Of a DNA stretch of 64,000 bases, positions 29,552-38,799 are shown piece after piece. Each line of letters opens with the position of its first letter. Position 1 is the first letter of the stretch. Under the pieces are notes generated by a model that was given only the letters and a program-made list of their open reading frames with translations, was not told where the DNA came from and did not search any database. The stretch is from Isosphaera pallida ATCC 43644 (lineage in GTDB: Bacteria; Planctomycetota; Planctomycetia; Isosphaerales; Isosphaeraceae). The position numbers and the translations under genes are program-made. The stretch lies in assembly GCF_000186345.1 (NCBI RefSeq), contig NC_014962.1:992001-1056000 (forward strand), written 5' to 3'.

Positions 29552-30089
29552 GGCTGCGTCCCCTTCCCTGGTGGACCGCTCGACCGTTCATGCGGGGAAC
29601 GCGCCGTCCGGCGGCCCGTCGTTCCCTCGCGGGTGGATGAATCCGTTTCAGTGAGGTGGCTGGCGGAGCGGTTCGGATGTCTCGATCCTGCCTCACTCGC
29701 CGCGGTTCGTGTTCCGTCGAACCAGGTTGAAGCGAATCGAGGCCGCCCAATTCAAGCCCGATCCAGGTGGCGGGGTTGATCGTGTTGGGAGGATCGGCGT
29801 CGAAACGTGAGTCCGCCGTGGGGGAGCCAAACCGTTCAGCCCCACGGAGGCACGTGAGACGCTTCAGAACCTTCCAATCCAACCCAATCCACCCTGACCA
29901 GCTCCGCCCCGATTTACTTCGTCAGCCCGAGCGGGTAAACCGAGGGTAGCCACGTCGGAGGGTCATACCGATCCTTGACGGTTCTGTAAACCCCAATGAT
30001 CCGATCCGTCAACCAAAAGGATTCGAAGTTCGGGATTGGGACTTGTCGCGTGGTGTTTTTCCATCCTCGTTGGGTCTGAGATCTATGTT
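29552..30089. other. divergent intergenic region
   Basis: This 538-bp gap between two divergent genes has no gene. It contains a hairpin with 8-bp perfect arms (29816-29847) and a 7-bp inverted repeat TTGACGG/CCGTCAA (29975-30012). No clear sigma-70 promoter was seen on either strand. Confidence 0.5.
29816..29847. promoter_or_regulatory. 8-bp perfect hairpin in divergent region
   Basis: CCGTGGGG and CCCCACGG flank a 16-nt loop. Because both neighbouring genes point away from it, an ordinary terminator role is unlikely; a leader structure or operator is more plausible. Confidence 0.35.
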
Positions 30090-31100
30090 ATGACCGCTTC
30101 GGCCCGGAAACCGGTTGTTTTGTGCCTGACCGAAATGCACGAATCAGGGATGAGTCTGTTGCGGGAACGTACCGAGTTGCGGATGGCCAGCGGTACGGAT
30201 CCGGCCACCTTGGCGCGGGAGATTCCCGAAGCCGAAGGATTGGTGATCCGCACCAGCGGCGTCGTGGACGCCGCGTTGCTGGATGCCGCCCCCCGTCTCA
30301 AGGTGATTGGGCGTCATGGGGTCGGGTTCGACCATGTGGACGTGCCGGCGGCGACGGCACGCGGGGTCCAAGTGGTCTACACGCCGGGGGCCAACGTCGA
30401 AGCGGTCGTCGAACACACCTTCGCCCTTATGATCGGCGTTTCGAAACATTTTCCCAAGATGCTCAAAGCGGTGGCCGAGTTTCGCCACCACGACCGCACC
30501 TCGGTGATGGGGCGGGACATTCGGGGGCGGACCCTGGGAATTGTCGGGTTTGGACGGATCGGCAAGCAGGTGGGACGGGTAGCTTATCAGGCGTTTGGGA
30601 TGAAGGTGCTGTACAACGACATCGTGCCGATCGCCCCCGAGGACGAACAGGCCGCTGGGGCCCGCCGGGTCTCCTTGGAGGAACTGCTGGCCGAATCGGA
30701 ATATGTCAGCCTTCACGTCCCCCTGGACGCCTCAACACGGCGGATGATCCATGACGGCCGGTTGGCTCGGATGCGTCCTGACGCCATTCTGATCAACACC
30801 TGTCGCGGCGCGGTGGTGGACGAAGCCGCCGTTGCGCGGGCGCTCGACGAAAAGCGGCTTTGGGGCTACGGTGCCGACGTCTACGAACTTGAGCCTCCCC
30901 CCCGCGATCATCCCCTGATTGGTCGGGACGATTGCATGCTCACGCCCCACTGCGCCGCTCAGACGATCGAATCGCTGATCAACATGGCCTCCTGGTCGGC
31001 TCAAGGGGTGGTGGACGTGTTGGAAGGCCGCCCGCCCAAATATCCGGTCAACGACCCCGCCGAGGTGATGGCCGCCCGTCGTCGTTTGGGCAAAGTGTAA
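30090..31100 (+). CDS. D-isomer-specific 2-hydroxyacid dehydrogenase (phosphoglycerate dehydrogenase-like)
   Basis: The protein has 336 residues from the ATG at 30090. It has the two-domain fold of the SerA/D-hydroxyacid family: the substrate domain contains RHGVGFDHVD, the NAD-binding GxGxxG is written GFGRIG (near residue 155), and the catalytic set is Arg in NTCRGAVVDE, Glu in ELEPPP and His in MLTPHCAAQT. It lacks the C-terminal ACT regulatory domain of full-length SerA. It could make 3-phosphohydroxypyruvate for serine synthesis or reduce another 2-ketoacid; sequence alone does not decide. The frame is open to 30036, but the ATG matches the family's N-terminus. Confidence 0.92.
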   Translation: MTASARKPVVLCLTEMHESGMSLLRERTELRMASGTDPATLAREIPEAEGLVIRTSGVVDAALLDAAPRLKVIGRHGVGFDHVDVPAATARGVQVVYTPGANVEAVVEHTFALMIGVSKHFPKMLKAVAEFRHHDRTSVMGRDIRGRTLGIVGFGRIGKQVGRVAYQAFGMKVLYNDIVPIAPEDEQAAGARRVSLEELLAESEYVSLHVPLDASTRRMIHDGRLARMRPDAILINTCRGAVVDEAAVARALDEKRLWGYGADVYELEPPPRDHPLIGRDDCMLTPHCAAQTIESLINMASWSAQGVVDVLEGRPPKYPVNDPAEVMAARRRLGKV

Positions 31101-31239
31101 CTCAGTCGATCATCTGAGGTTGTCCGATCCAGCTCAACGCCGATCGACTCGACTCGGGGACCCAACCCCAGCAACGCGGCCTGGTTTTGTTCCTGCTTCC
31201 CGCTTCCGACCCGGCATCGTATTGGAGTTCGCCGTCCTT

Positions 31240-32700
31240 ATGGCCGATTGGAAGACCTTGCTGGCCCCCCACCCCCGGGTTCGGTTGTTGGTTCAGGGGG
31301 CGCCGGTGGCGGACGGCTCGTGCGTTCTGTACTGGATGCAACGCGCTCAGCGAGCCAAGGCCAACCCCGCACTCAACCTAGCGATCGCGCTAGGCAACAG
31401 CCTCAAGTTGCCGGTTTGGGCGGTGTTCGGGCTGACCCCCTCCTACCCCGAGGCCCAGCGGCGTCATTACCGCTTTTTGATCGAAGGGTTGGTGGACACC
31501 CAAGCCGACGCGGCCCAACTTGGGGTGCCTCTGGTCGTGCGTCTGGGCGATCCTCCCGCAGTGGTCCTCAAGGCGGTCGAGGAGAGTCGGCCCGCGGTGG
31601 TCGTCGGCGACGAGAATCCGGTGCGTATTGGTCAATGTTGGCGCGCCAAGGTGGCGGAGAGCCTGTCCCAACGCGCAAGGCCGATCCCATTCCCCGTGGT
31701 GGATGCCGACGTGGTGGTGCCTTCCTCGCTCTTTCCCAAGGAGGAATACGCCGCCCGCACGATTCGGCCCAAGATTCACAGGATGCTGCACGAGTGGCTC
31801 AAGCCGCTGCCAGTCATCAAGGCCAAAACCCCCTGGCCCACGGACGAGTCCGGCCAAGGTGGTCCGCCCCAAGGCGAGCCGATCACGGTGGAACATCTCA
31901 TGGGTCAAATTCGGGTCGGCGGCGTCGGCGAGGTTCCCAACTACCCCGGCGGCACCCGCGAGGCCGAACGACGCCTCCAACGCTTCGTCGCCCAACGACT
32001 GGCCCGCTACGGCAAGGATCGCAACGAACCCATCCCCTACATGACCAGCGAACTCTCCGCCCACCTCCACTTCGGCCACATCTCGCCCCTGACCATTGCC
32101 CTGGCCGTCCAGAAGGAGGCCGAGGAGGCTGGAGTCGCCGCCGAGACCAAGGCGAGCGTCGAGAGTTATCTGGAAGAGATGATCGTGCGTCGGGAACTGG
32201 CGATCAACTTCGTGGCCCGCAACCCCAAGTACGACTCGCTGGCCGGTTGTCCCGACTGGGCTCGCGCGACTCTGGCTAAACACGCCAACGATCCCCGGCC
32301 CAAGCTCTACACCGCTACCCAGCTGGAACGAGCCGAGACCCATGACCCCCTCTGGAACGCCGCTCAGAAGGAGATGACGCTGACGGGTCGGATGCACAAC
32401 TACTTGAGGATGTACTGGGCCAAGAAGATTCTCGAATGGTCTCCCGACCCCGAAACCGCCTTCGCCGTGGCGCTCGATCTGAACGATCGCTACGAAATGG
32501 ACGGCCGCGACCCCAACGGCTACACCGGAGTGGCCTGGGCCATCGGCGGCAAACATGACCGTCCTTGGGGCGAACGTCCGATCTTCGGCACCGTTCGGTA
32601 TATGAGCTACGACTCGACCCGCCGCAAGTTCGACTCTGAAAGGTACATCGCCTATGTCCGCGGTTTGGAACGGGGAGGCTCGCTCCCGCTTGGTGATTGA
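31240..32700 (+). CDS. phr: class II deoxyribodipyrimidine (CPD) photolyase
   Basis: It uses FADH- and blue light to split cyclobutane pyrimidine dimers. From the ATG at 31240 it has 486 residues, normal for class II; an in-frame TTG at 31120 gives an improbable extension. The class II signatures are present: VLYWMQRAQRAKANPAL at the N-terminus, YLEEMIVRRELAINF, and the FAD-domain end MHNYLRMYWAKKILEW followed by NDRYEMDGRDPNGYTGVAWAIGGKHDRPW. It fits the light-exposed lifestyle of some Isosphaerales (inference). Its last 47 bp overlap the next gene, implying translational coupling. Confidence 0.96.
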   Translation: MADWKTLLAPHPRVRLLVQGAPVADGSCVLYWMQRAQRAKANPALNLAIALGNSLKLPVWAVFGLTPSYPEAQRRHYRFLIEGLVDTQADAAQLGVPLVVRLGDPPAVVLKAVEESRPAVVVGDENPVRIGQCWRAKVAESLSQRARPIPFPVVDADVVVPSSLFPKEEYAARTIRPKIHRMLHEWLKPLPVIKAKTPWPTDESGQGGPPQGEPITVEHLMGQIRVGGVGEVPNYPGGTREAERRLQRFVAQRLARYGKDRNEPIPYMTSELSAHLHFGHISPLTIALAVQKEAEEAGVAAETKASVESYLEEMIVRRELAINFVARNPKYDSLAGCPDWARATLAKHANDPRPKLYTATQLERAETHDPLWNAAQKEMTLTGRMHNYLRMYWAKKILEWSPDPETAFAVALDLNDRYEMDGRDPNGYTGVAWAIGGKHDRPWGERPIFGTVRYMSYDSTRRKFDSERYIAYVRGLERGGSLPLGD

Positions 32701-33676
32701 TCCCCGGGCGGTCGGTTCGTTCAATCGCCGCCTCTGGCTGCGCAGGGCGTCGCGTTGGACGGCGTTAGCGGTTCTCGGCACGGTTGGTTCGTCGAAGACG
32801 TCGGCGGCGGGCGAACCGCCCGGCGACGACCCGGCGAGGTTGGAGGCGGCCCGCGCGCGGGCCATTCAGGTAGGGATGGACGCCACGCGGTTCCGCGACA
32901 ACCGCTCGGTTCACTTCCAGGCGACCGGCACCGCTCCACCCGCTCTCATCGGCGCGGCGTTGACCGCTTCGGAACGTTTGCTCCGTGACCTGCGCGGTCA
33001 TCTCAAAGTACGGGGCATCGAACTAGTGGACTCCCCACGCCGCATGACCCTCGTGGCGCTGGCCAACCGCGGCGAGTTCGCCCAGTTTTTGGGTGAAGAC
33101 TTGGGGGCGGAGGTGGGCGGTGTCTACGACCTGGACGCCAATTGGTTGCTCATGTTCGACAACCGGGGCGACGACTCCCGCGGCGTCGCTCCTGCCGAAC
33201 GGGTCAACACCTTGGTGTTGATGCACGAGACGATTCATCTCATCACCTTCAATCTCGGTCCGCTCAACCGCGAGGGGGATGTGCCGTTGTGCGTCGCCGA
33301 GGGGCTGGCGATGTACGGCGAAACCCGCTCGACCGCTCGGGGCGCGGCGATCGGCAAGGTCAACACCCCGCGACTTCAGGGCCTTCTTCTGGCCCGACGC
33401 GCGGGGATCGACTGGTTCAGCCTACCCAACCTCTTGACCCACGACGACCTGCTCAACCAACCCGACACCCAGCAGGCCGCCTACGCCCAATCATGGTTAT
33501 TGGTGTACCATCTTTTGAACGAGCGGCGCTGGCGTCCCAAGTTCGCCGCCTACCTCGCCACGATCCATCCCCGGCGCGACCCCAGCCACCGCCTCGATGA
33601 TGCCCAGGCGACCCTAGGTGACCTCGCCGCATTGGACCGCGAGCTTCGCGCTCTGGCGACCCGATTGGTGGGATGA
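32654..33676 (+). CDS. exported HExxH protein, DUF1570-like putative metallopeptidase
   Basis: The protein has 340 residues. A basic, Arg-rich start followed by a hydrophobic stretch (ALAVLGTVGSS, about 37-47) suggests a signal peptide cleaved near TSAAG-E. The putative zinc site is H191-E192-x-x-H195 (MHETIHLITF), with E216 downstream in CVAEGLAMYGE as a likely third ligand, a gluzincin-like arrangement. This matches the DUF1570-type proteins common in planctomycetes, whose substrates are unknown. The start overlaps the photolyase gene by 47 bp in another frame; a functional link with DNA repair is not implied. Confidence 0.83.
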   Translation: MSAVWNGEARSRLVIDPRAVGSFNRRLWLRRASRWTALAVLGTVGSSKTSAAGEPPGDDPARLEAARARAIQVGMDATRFRDNRSVHFQATGTAPPALIGAALTASERLLRDLRGHLKVRGIELVDSPRRMTLVALANRGEFAQFLGEDLGAEVGGVYDLDANWLLMFDNRGDDSRGVAPAERVNTLVLMHETIHLITFNLGPLNREGDVPLCVAEGLAMYGETRSTARGAAIGKVNTPRLQGLLLARRAGIDWFSLPNLLTHDDLLNQPDTQQAAYAQSWLLVYHLLNERRWRPKFAAYLATIHPRRDPSHRLDDAQATLGDLAALDRELRALATRLVG

Positions 33677-33730
33677 AGGATTGGGTGTGGAAAAAGAGTG
33701 ATGCCCACTTAGAGAGAGAAGACTCTGTCG

Positions 33731-34759
33731 TCAGCCACTCATTGGATTCGCGCCTAAGAGGTCGAGGTCGTCGTCGCGTCGTTTTCGAGCGACGGGTTGG
33801 CCGTAGGTTTCGGCCAGGTCGCGGAGAATCTTGGGGACCGAGGCAATCCGGGGCCAACGGTCGGCCGGCTTGCGTGCCAACAGTTTGCGGAGCAGGTCGC
33901 AAAGCTCGGGCGGTAGTTTGGGGTTGGCTTTGGCCGGGTCCATCGGTTCGATGTTGATACGTTGGAGCATTTGCTGCATCGTGTCGCCACCCTCGAAGGG
34001 CAGGCGGAGGGTGAGGAACTCGAAGGCCATCGCGCCATAGGAGAAGATGTCGAGTCGTTCGTCCTTAGCTTCGCGGCGGATGACCTCGGGGGCCATGTAT
34101 TGCAGGGTACCGGTGCGGTTGCCGGGCTTGCGGAACTCAGGGGTGTTGGGCACGGCCAGGCCAAAGTCGATGAGCTTGACATGTCCTTGGGCGTTGACCA
34201 GGAAGTTTTTGGGGCCGATGTCATGATGGATAATGCCAGCAGCGTGGACCGCGGCGAGCCCCTCGGCCGCTTGGGCTAGCATTTCCAGCTTCTCGGCGAA
34301 AGTCAATGGACGCGAGGCGCGGGCGGCGGTGAGGCTCACGCCGTCGATGAACTCCATGACGAGAAAATATTCACCGCGGCGAGAGAGTCCAAAATCGAAC
34401 GTTTTGCAGACATTAGGATGAGAGACCCGTTGGCCGAGTTCGCCTTCAGAGGGTCGGTTGGCCGAGGCACGGGCGAGGGCGGCCTGGGTGCGTTCGGCGT
34501 CTTGCAACTTGAGGCAGACGGTGCGGCCTTGCTCGTTGTCGATCGCCTTGTACACCTTGGACATGCTGCCCTGGGCCGTTTCGGCCAGGATGGTGAACCG
34601 TCGTTTGATATCGACCCGTTTAAGTTTGACCTTGGCGAAGGTTTGATTCTGGGCCGCCGCCGCCAGTTCCGCCGCCGAAATCGCCTTGGCTTTGGTTCGC
34701 GCAGCGGCGGACTTGTCGTTGGAGGAACCGCCGAAGAGTCCTTTGAGGAGTCCAAACAT
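33731..34759 (-). CDS. Ser/Thr protein kinase-like protein with altered catalytic loop
   Basis: The protein has 342 residues from the ATG at 34759 (GGGAG about 10 nt upstream). Residues 1-50 form a Gly/Ala/Lys-rich leader; the kinase domain covers about 53-315. ATP lysine K84 and DFG 198-200 are present, the glycine loop is poor (AETAQGSMSKVY), and the catalytic loop reads HHDIGPKN (178-185) where HRDLKPEN is expected. The catalytic Asp180 and Asn185 remain, but Arg becomes His and the phosphate-contacting Lys becomes Gly. Activity could be weak or non-RD-type. It is cytoplasmic, with no TM segment or sensor domain. The neighbours give no target. Confidence 0.88.
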   Translation of the reverse strand: MFGLLKGLFGGSSNDKSAAARTKAKAISAAELAAAAQNQTFAKVKLKRVDIKRRFTILAETAQGSMSKVYKAIDNEQGRTVCLKLQDAERTQAALARASANRPSEGELGQRVSHPNVCKTFDFGLSRRGEYFLVMEFIDGVSLTAARASRPLTFAEKLEMLAQAAEGLAAVHAAGIIHHDIGPKNFLVNAQGHVKLIDFGLAVPNTPEFRKPGNRTGTLQYMAPEVIRREAKDERLDIFSYGAMAFEFLTLRLPFEGGDTMQQMLQRINIEPMDPAKANPKLPPELCDLLRKLLARKPADRWPRIASVPKILRDLAETYGQPVARKRRDDDLDLLGANPMSG

Positions 34760-35498
34760 GGCGCGGTTTCTCCCGTCGATGAATTCAAGCCGCATCAAGG
34801 TGGGCACAGATCCCGTTGAGACGAACGAGTCGAATTCAACAGGGGCGGACGATTTCTCAAATCAATCGAACGAACCAATCAAGGTGGCGAGGAAGCCGGT
34901 CGAGCGAATGGCCCGATGCACAGGTGGTCGAAATGGAGGGGTCGAGGATTTCGGCGACTCGGGCAACAGCATCAGGCTCGATGGGGTTTCAAGTCCCCTT
35001 GGCGATCCAGGCGCGTCCTTGGTGTGTTGCCTTGATCCTAGCGGATAGTCAAGGCGTGGGCAAATCGGTCGCGTAGCGTCTTAGGCAAACAGGTGCGGGA
35101 GGAAGTCTGTTGTAGGGAAGTGGGAGAGGGGCCGTGCGGGGCAGGGATCGTTCGCGGGGGTTCGCCGCCAGAGCCGAACCGTTTCGAGGGTGGTCGGGTT
35201 GAGACGGAGTCAACGGGGTTGGGTGTCGAAGCGGTCGCGGACGGCGGTTTTCCAAGTTCCATGCTAGCGAACCAGATTAGGGTGGTTATTCTGAGATGAA
35301 CCCAGGGCGTTTGACCCCCGTTGTCCTTCTCGTATTCAAGCTCTCCCCACTCAGAATCGGTCGAGAGGCATTGGCCTGGCGAGGTTCCTGTCGCGCCCGA
35401 TTTGATGACAACGGGTTGTTTTGCCCGCCACATCGTTGCAAGCCGTGGTCCGTCTTCCCTTTACCCCCGCCGCGTCCCATCTTGGGGAGAACGCGCTA
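34760..35498. other. long divergent region between kinase and caspase-like genes
   Basis: This 739-bp stretch has no convincing gene. It has a hairpin GCCTTGA/TCAAGGC at 35029-35055 and a GGGG/CCCC hairpin at 34983-34998. A TTGACC box near 35311 has no good -10 partner. Confidence 0.5.
35029..35055. promoter_or_regulatory. 7-bp hairpin with inner pairing
   Basis: GCCTTGA and TCAAGGC are exact complements; inner TCC/GGA can extend the stem with a 3-nt bulge. It lies 270 nt upstream of the kinase start on the minus strand. Confidence 0.3.
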
Positions 35499-37118
35499 AT
35501 GCGTCCGATATGGAACGTCTCATTGTTCCCGCGAGTCGGCGGCCATCTGAACTTGGTCGCTTTCAGTACGCTTCGGTCAAGTCGTCTGGGACAGATGGGC
35601 GTGATACAGGCGCTGGCTTTGACGACGCTGTTGGGTTGGCAGGCCCATTCGGCTCCCGCCGCCGACTACGTCGTAGTGTTTGGCGGCGGGCCGCGTTTGC
35701 AGAACAGCGAGTATTCGCTAGAACGCAACGTGGTGCTGTTTCGTCAGACAATGCCCCGGCTTCGGCTGGTCGATCCCCAACTTCAGGTGCTGTTTGGTTC
35801 GGGCAACGAGGCAGGCTCGCCGGATGTGAGTGTGGGCCGTTTCGAGCCGTTGCCCGACTCATTCCGGCTGGTGGCGGATCTGTTTAAGCCTTCAGGGGAC
35901 ACGATCGACATCGACTATCGCCACCACGAACTCGAAGACGTGGTTTCATCCTGCCGCAAGAGGGCGGTGCTAGACACGCTGCGGGATTTGGGGGGGCGAG
36001 TCAAGCCGGGTGACCGCGTGTTGATTTACAACACCGGGCACGGCGGCAAAGGCGATCCGGTCGAGAACGGCCACTTTTACACCTGGGGCGACGAGCGGGT
36101 GAGCGTGCGGGAATTCACCGAGGTGCTGGACGAGTATCCCGTCGACGTGCCGGTGCTGGTGATCATGGTTCACTGTTATTCGGGGGCGTTCGCCAACCTG
36201 ATTTTCAAGGGGGGGGATCCAGTCAACGGTTTGGCCGACCACCCCCGCGCTGGGTTTTTCGCCACCACCGACAGCTTGCCGGCGGCGGGTTGTACGCCCG
36301 ACATCAATGTCGAAAACTACAAAGAGTACAGTTCGGATTTCTGGGCGGCTTTAGGCGGGCGGGACCGGATTGGCCGCGTGGTGAGGGCCGACGACCTCAA
36401 CGGCGATGGTTGGATCGACTCCGCCGAGGCTCATGCTCACGTCGTAACTTCGTCCACCACGATCGACCTGCCTGTGAAGACGTCGGATACCCTGGTGCGG
36501 GTCTGGGCCGCTCGGAAAGGTTTGGAGAGAAACGATCGGCAGGTCAAGCCTCCATTCTCCGTGCTGGTGGCTCAAGCCGACCCGCTGGAGTCCCATGCGC
36601 TAGAGAGCCTCTGCCGCGACCTGGACCTCAAAGGCGAAGATCGTTTGGAGGCAATCCCCCGGCGTTTGGACGAGACCAAGCGGCTTGAGTCCGAGATCGC
36701 AAGGCAGTTGAAACGCAAGGAAAGCGAGTTGGGGCGAGCGCGTCGGAGCGTGGCCGACGCCATCGCCGCGCGTTGGCCATTCCTCAAGACGGGCTGGCAT
36801 CCCGAGACCCATCGGGTTCTGGCGGGGGATCGACCCGAAGTGATCGAAGCAATTCGCGCGCATCCGTCGTTCAAGACTTGGCAACGTCTGGCCCGCGAGG
36901 TCAAGGAGCTCCAGACCCGAATCACGGACTCGGAGCGTACCGTCAAGCGTCTCGAACGGGTCAAGCGTCTCGCGGAGACGATCCAGTTGACCCAAGCGGT
37001 GTTAGGACGGGTCGAGCCTCAAGAGCGGGAGCGCTATTGGGGGTTGAGGCGTCTGGAAGCCTCTCTGATCGGTACGTCGTTCTCCGATCTGGTCCCCGCT
37101 AAGCTGGGCGGCCAATGA
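35499..37118 (+). CDS. caspase/legumain-like cysteine peptidase with EF-hand and coiled-coil tail
   Basis: The protein has 539 residues from the ATG at 35499 (GGGGAG 9 nt upstream). A hydrophobic segment (about 35-50, VIQALALTTLLGW) ending SAPAAD suggests export. The clan-CD dyad is clear: strand VLIYNTGHGG with His181, then VLVIMVHCYSGAF with Cys226, the C13/C14-type spacing. Residues 299-310 form a textbook EF-hand loop (D-L-N-G-D-G-W-I-D-S-A-E), so calcium may stabilise or activate it. Residues ~370-510 are Arg/Glu/Leu-rich helices, probably coiled coil. Family subtype (legumain C13 versus metacaspase-like) is not decided. It is probably terminated by the hairpin at 37194-37215. Confidence 0.85.
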   Translation: MRPIWNVSLFPRVGGHLNLVAFSTLRSSRLGQMGVIQALALTTLLGWQAHSAPAADYVVVFGGGPRLQNSEYSLERNVVLFRQTMPRLRLVDPQLQVLFGSGNEAGSPDVSVGRFEPLPDSFRLVADLFKPSGDTIDIDYRHHELEDVVSSCRKRAVLDTLRDLGGRVKPGDRVLIYNTGHGGKGDPVENGHFYTWGDERVSVREFTEVLDEYPVDVPVLVIMVHCYSGAFANLIFKGGDPVNGLADHPRAGFFATTDSLPAAGCTPDINVENYKEYSSDFWAALGGRDRIGRVVRADDLNGDGWIDSAEAHAHVVTSSTTIDLPVKTSDTLVRVWAARKGLERNDRQVKPPFSVLVAQADPLESHALESLCRDLDLKGEDRLEAIPRRLDETKRLESEIARQLKRKESELGRARRSVADAIAARWPFLKTGWHPETHRVLAGDRPEVIEAIRAHPSFKTWQRLAREVKELQTRITDSERTVKRLERVKRLAETIQLTQAVLGRVEPQERERYWGLRRLEASLIGTSFSDLVPAKLGGQ

Positions 37119-37920
37119 CAGTGAAAGAAAGGAGTGAAGTGGTCACGCCATCCATCGCGGCGCGGCGTTTCAATCAGGCGAGCCTCTTGGACGGATCCCG
37201 CGACGATCGCGGATCTTCTCCAACCCCAATCTCCACACCATGACCCGCTGCACCGGGCCGTGCGGAGATGTCTCGAATGTCCGCGTGAGGGAAAATTTCT
37301 TAATCGTCATCCGGTCGCATCGTTCTTGATCATCGTTCCAAAAACTCCAAGAGCGGAGCTGATTCCGTGTGATATATGTTGCTTGAACGCTTTCGCGCGG
37401 CGCCCAGGGAATGCGACGTAGTTGGGCCGGGCGAGGGATGATGGATCAACCCTCCGCCGAAACGTCACCGCCGCTTGGGCCAACGAGATCGCCCAGGGAC
37501 CGGCTCGATCGGAACCGACCCGGTCGGGTTGTGCAAGCGGGGTTGGAAGCGGAGAGGAACCGTTCGGGTTGGTCGGCCTCTTGCATGGCCGGGCCGGATG
37601 GGTTGAAATCTCTTCTCTCCTCATTTTCGCTTCGACTCGACTTGCGACGCGATCCGGCAGGGTGGGTTTGAGAGTCGAGACCGCAGATCGGGTGAACGGC
37701 TCGTCTTGTGGCCTTGTGTCGAACGGATCGGAATGGTGGAGGATGGAGGCCGCGGCCGTGTGTCGCCCTGCCTCAAGATCTTCGCAACCAGACCGATTCG
37801 GGTCCGCTCGGCGGTTGGGCCGTGGGTTTGCGTGTCCACACGTCAGACCAGACCAGACCAGATTGATCCGAACCGATCCCTCCGACCGAGAAACCGCCTT
37901 GTGAGGCGAGAATCACAACC
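37119..37920. other. 802-bp intergenic region
   Basis: I see no credible gene; open frames here have unstructured, Arg/Gly/Ser-rich translations. It contains a terminator-like hairpin (37194-37215) and a short CAGAC microsatellite (37844-37862). No clear promoter for the following gene was found. Confidence 0.5.
37194..37215 (+). terminator. hairpin after the caspase-like gene
   Basis: GATCC/GGATC plus GCG/CGC pair around a 5-nt loop, with one bulged C. It lies 76 nt after the stop codon; the sequence after it (TTCTCC) is only weakly T-rich. Confidence 0.4.
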
Positions 37921-38604
37921 ATGAGCTTCCTTCAGAAATTCCTGGAGCGGGTGCTGCGATCCACCCCAACACGCATGCCCGAGACCGCGTTCGACGATTT
38001 GACCAAGGAACAACTCGACGCTCATATCGAGGTCAATCGCTACGGACGATTCCTGTTAACCGACGCGGTTCGACCCTCCTTCAGTTTGGAGGTGGTTCCC
38101 CGCGAAGGCTATCGACGGGACGTGTACCGCGACCCGGCCACCGGCCACACCATGCCGGTGCTAGCCGCCAGTGTCTCAGCCGAGCGGTTGTTCGAGGTCT
38201 TCATGGATCTGCTGGACCCGCTGGGCGAGTCGGTTGATGTGGTCCTCGAATCCAGTCACGAATCCGAACCCGGAGCCCATTCCGATCTGCATCGTGAACA
38301 AATTGAAAGCGTTCTGCTCAAAAGCGCGTTGTACGATTTCGAGGACCTTTTGCTCAACGACGGTTGCACGGGTCTAGCCGTGCTGAATCCAGCCGGTCCC
38401 ATGGAGGTTCAGTTCGACGAGCACAAGCTGCTGTTCGTGTACGCTCACGAGTTTGAGGAGTTCGAGGCGATTTTCGAGCGGGCCGGTGTGCGTCGGGACG
38501 ACTCGATCAAATTCCTCTCCGAAGCCGAGCATCTTCACTCCACCGACGATGTCTATCGCGGGCAATTCGACGAACTGCGGTATCGCCTTGGGATTGATCT
38601 TTGA
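37921..38604 (+). CDS. hypothetical protein
   Basis: The 227-residue soluble acidic protein has no signal peptide or TM segment, and I recognise no family. The ATG has a GAGGCGAG site upstream. Residues 25-125 read like alternating strands and helices (FLLTDAVRPSFSLEVVPREGYRRDVYRDP, ASVSAERLFEVFMDLLDPLGESVDVVLESSHE), followed by SVLLKSALYDFEDLLLNDGCTGLAVLNP and ...VQFDEHKLLFVYAHEFEEFEAIFERAGV. The pattern suggests a compact alpha/beta protein, possibly cytoplasmic. It is followed on the same strand after 195 bp by another unknown gene. Confidence 0.75.
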   Translation: MSFLQKFLERVLRSTPTRMPETAFDDLTKEQLDAHIEVNRYGRFLLTDAVRPSFSLEVVPREGYRRDVYRDPATGHTMPVLAASVSAERLFEVFMDLLDPLGESVDVVLESSHESEPGAHSDLHREQIESVLLKSALYDFEDLLLNDGCTGLAVLNPAGPMEVQFDEHKLLFVYAHEFEEFEAIFERAGVRRDDSIKFLSEAEHLHSTDDVYRGQFDELRYRLGIDL

Positions 38605-38799
38605 GGGGGGATGGACCATCCTAAAAGAGGAGCGGAACGCTCGGATCGCGCGCCGGTCCACCCGACGGGATCGGAAGAGCGGTTTCGGGCGTTCCGTTTC
38701 CACTTGGTGGGGTGATACCATTTCCCACCGAAATCGTTCCGTTTGGCAATCCCTGCGTCACTGGTTTTGTTCGCGGAGGGGGGCGTTTCTCTCAACGTC

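Noticed and set aside
28881-29882. 333-codon minus-strand frame overlapping the TPR gene start
   Set aside because: It is a different frame from the kinase-remnant/TPR protein, with Arg/Pro-rich composition typical of shadows.
31390-32865. 491-codon minus-strand frame opposite the photolyase
   Set aside because: It is antisense to a strongly conserved class II photolyase; the translation is low in recognisable motifs.
34983-34998. GGGG/CCCC hairpin resembling a tRNA T-arm
   Set aside because: The 53-61 pair is mismatched, and no acceptor, D or anticodon arm lies around it.
37422-37904. 160-codon frame in the 37-38 kb gap
   Set aside because: The composition is unlike a folded protein, with no ribosome site or motif.
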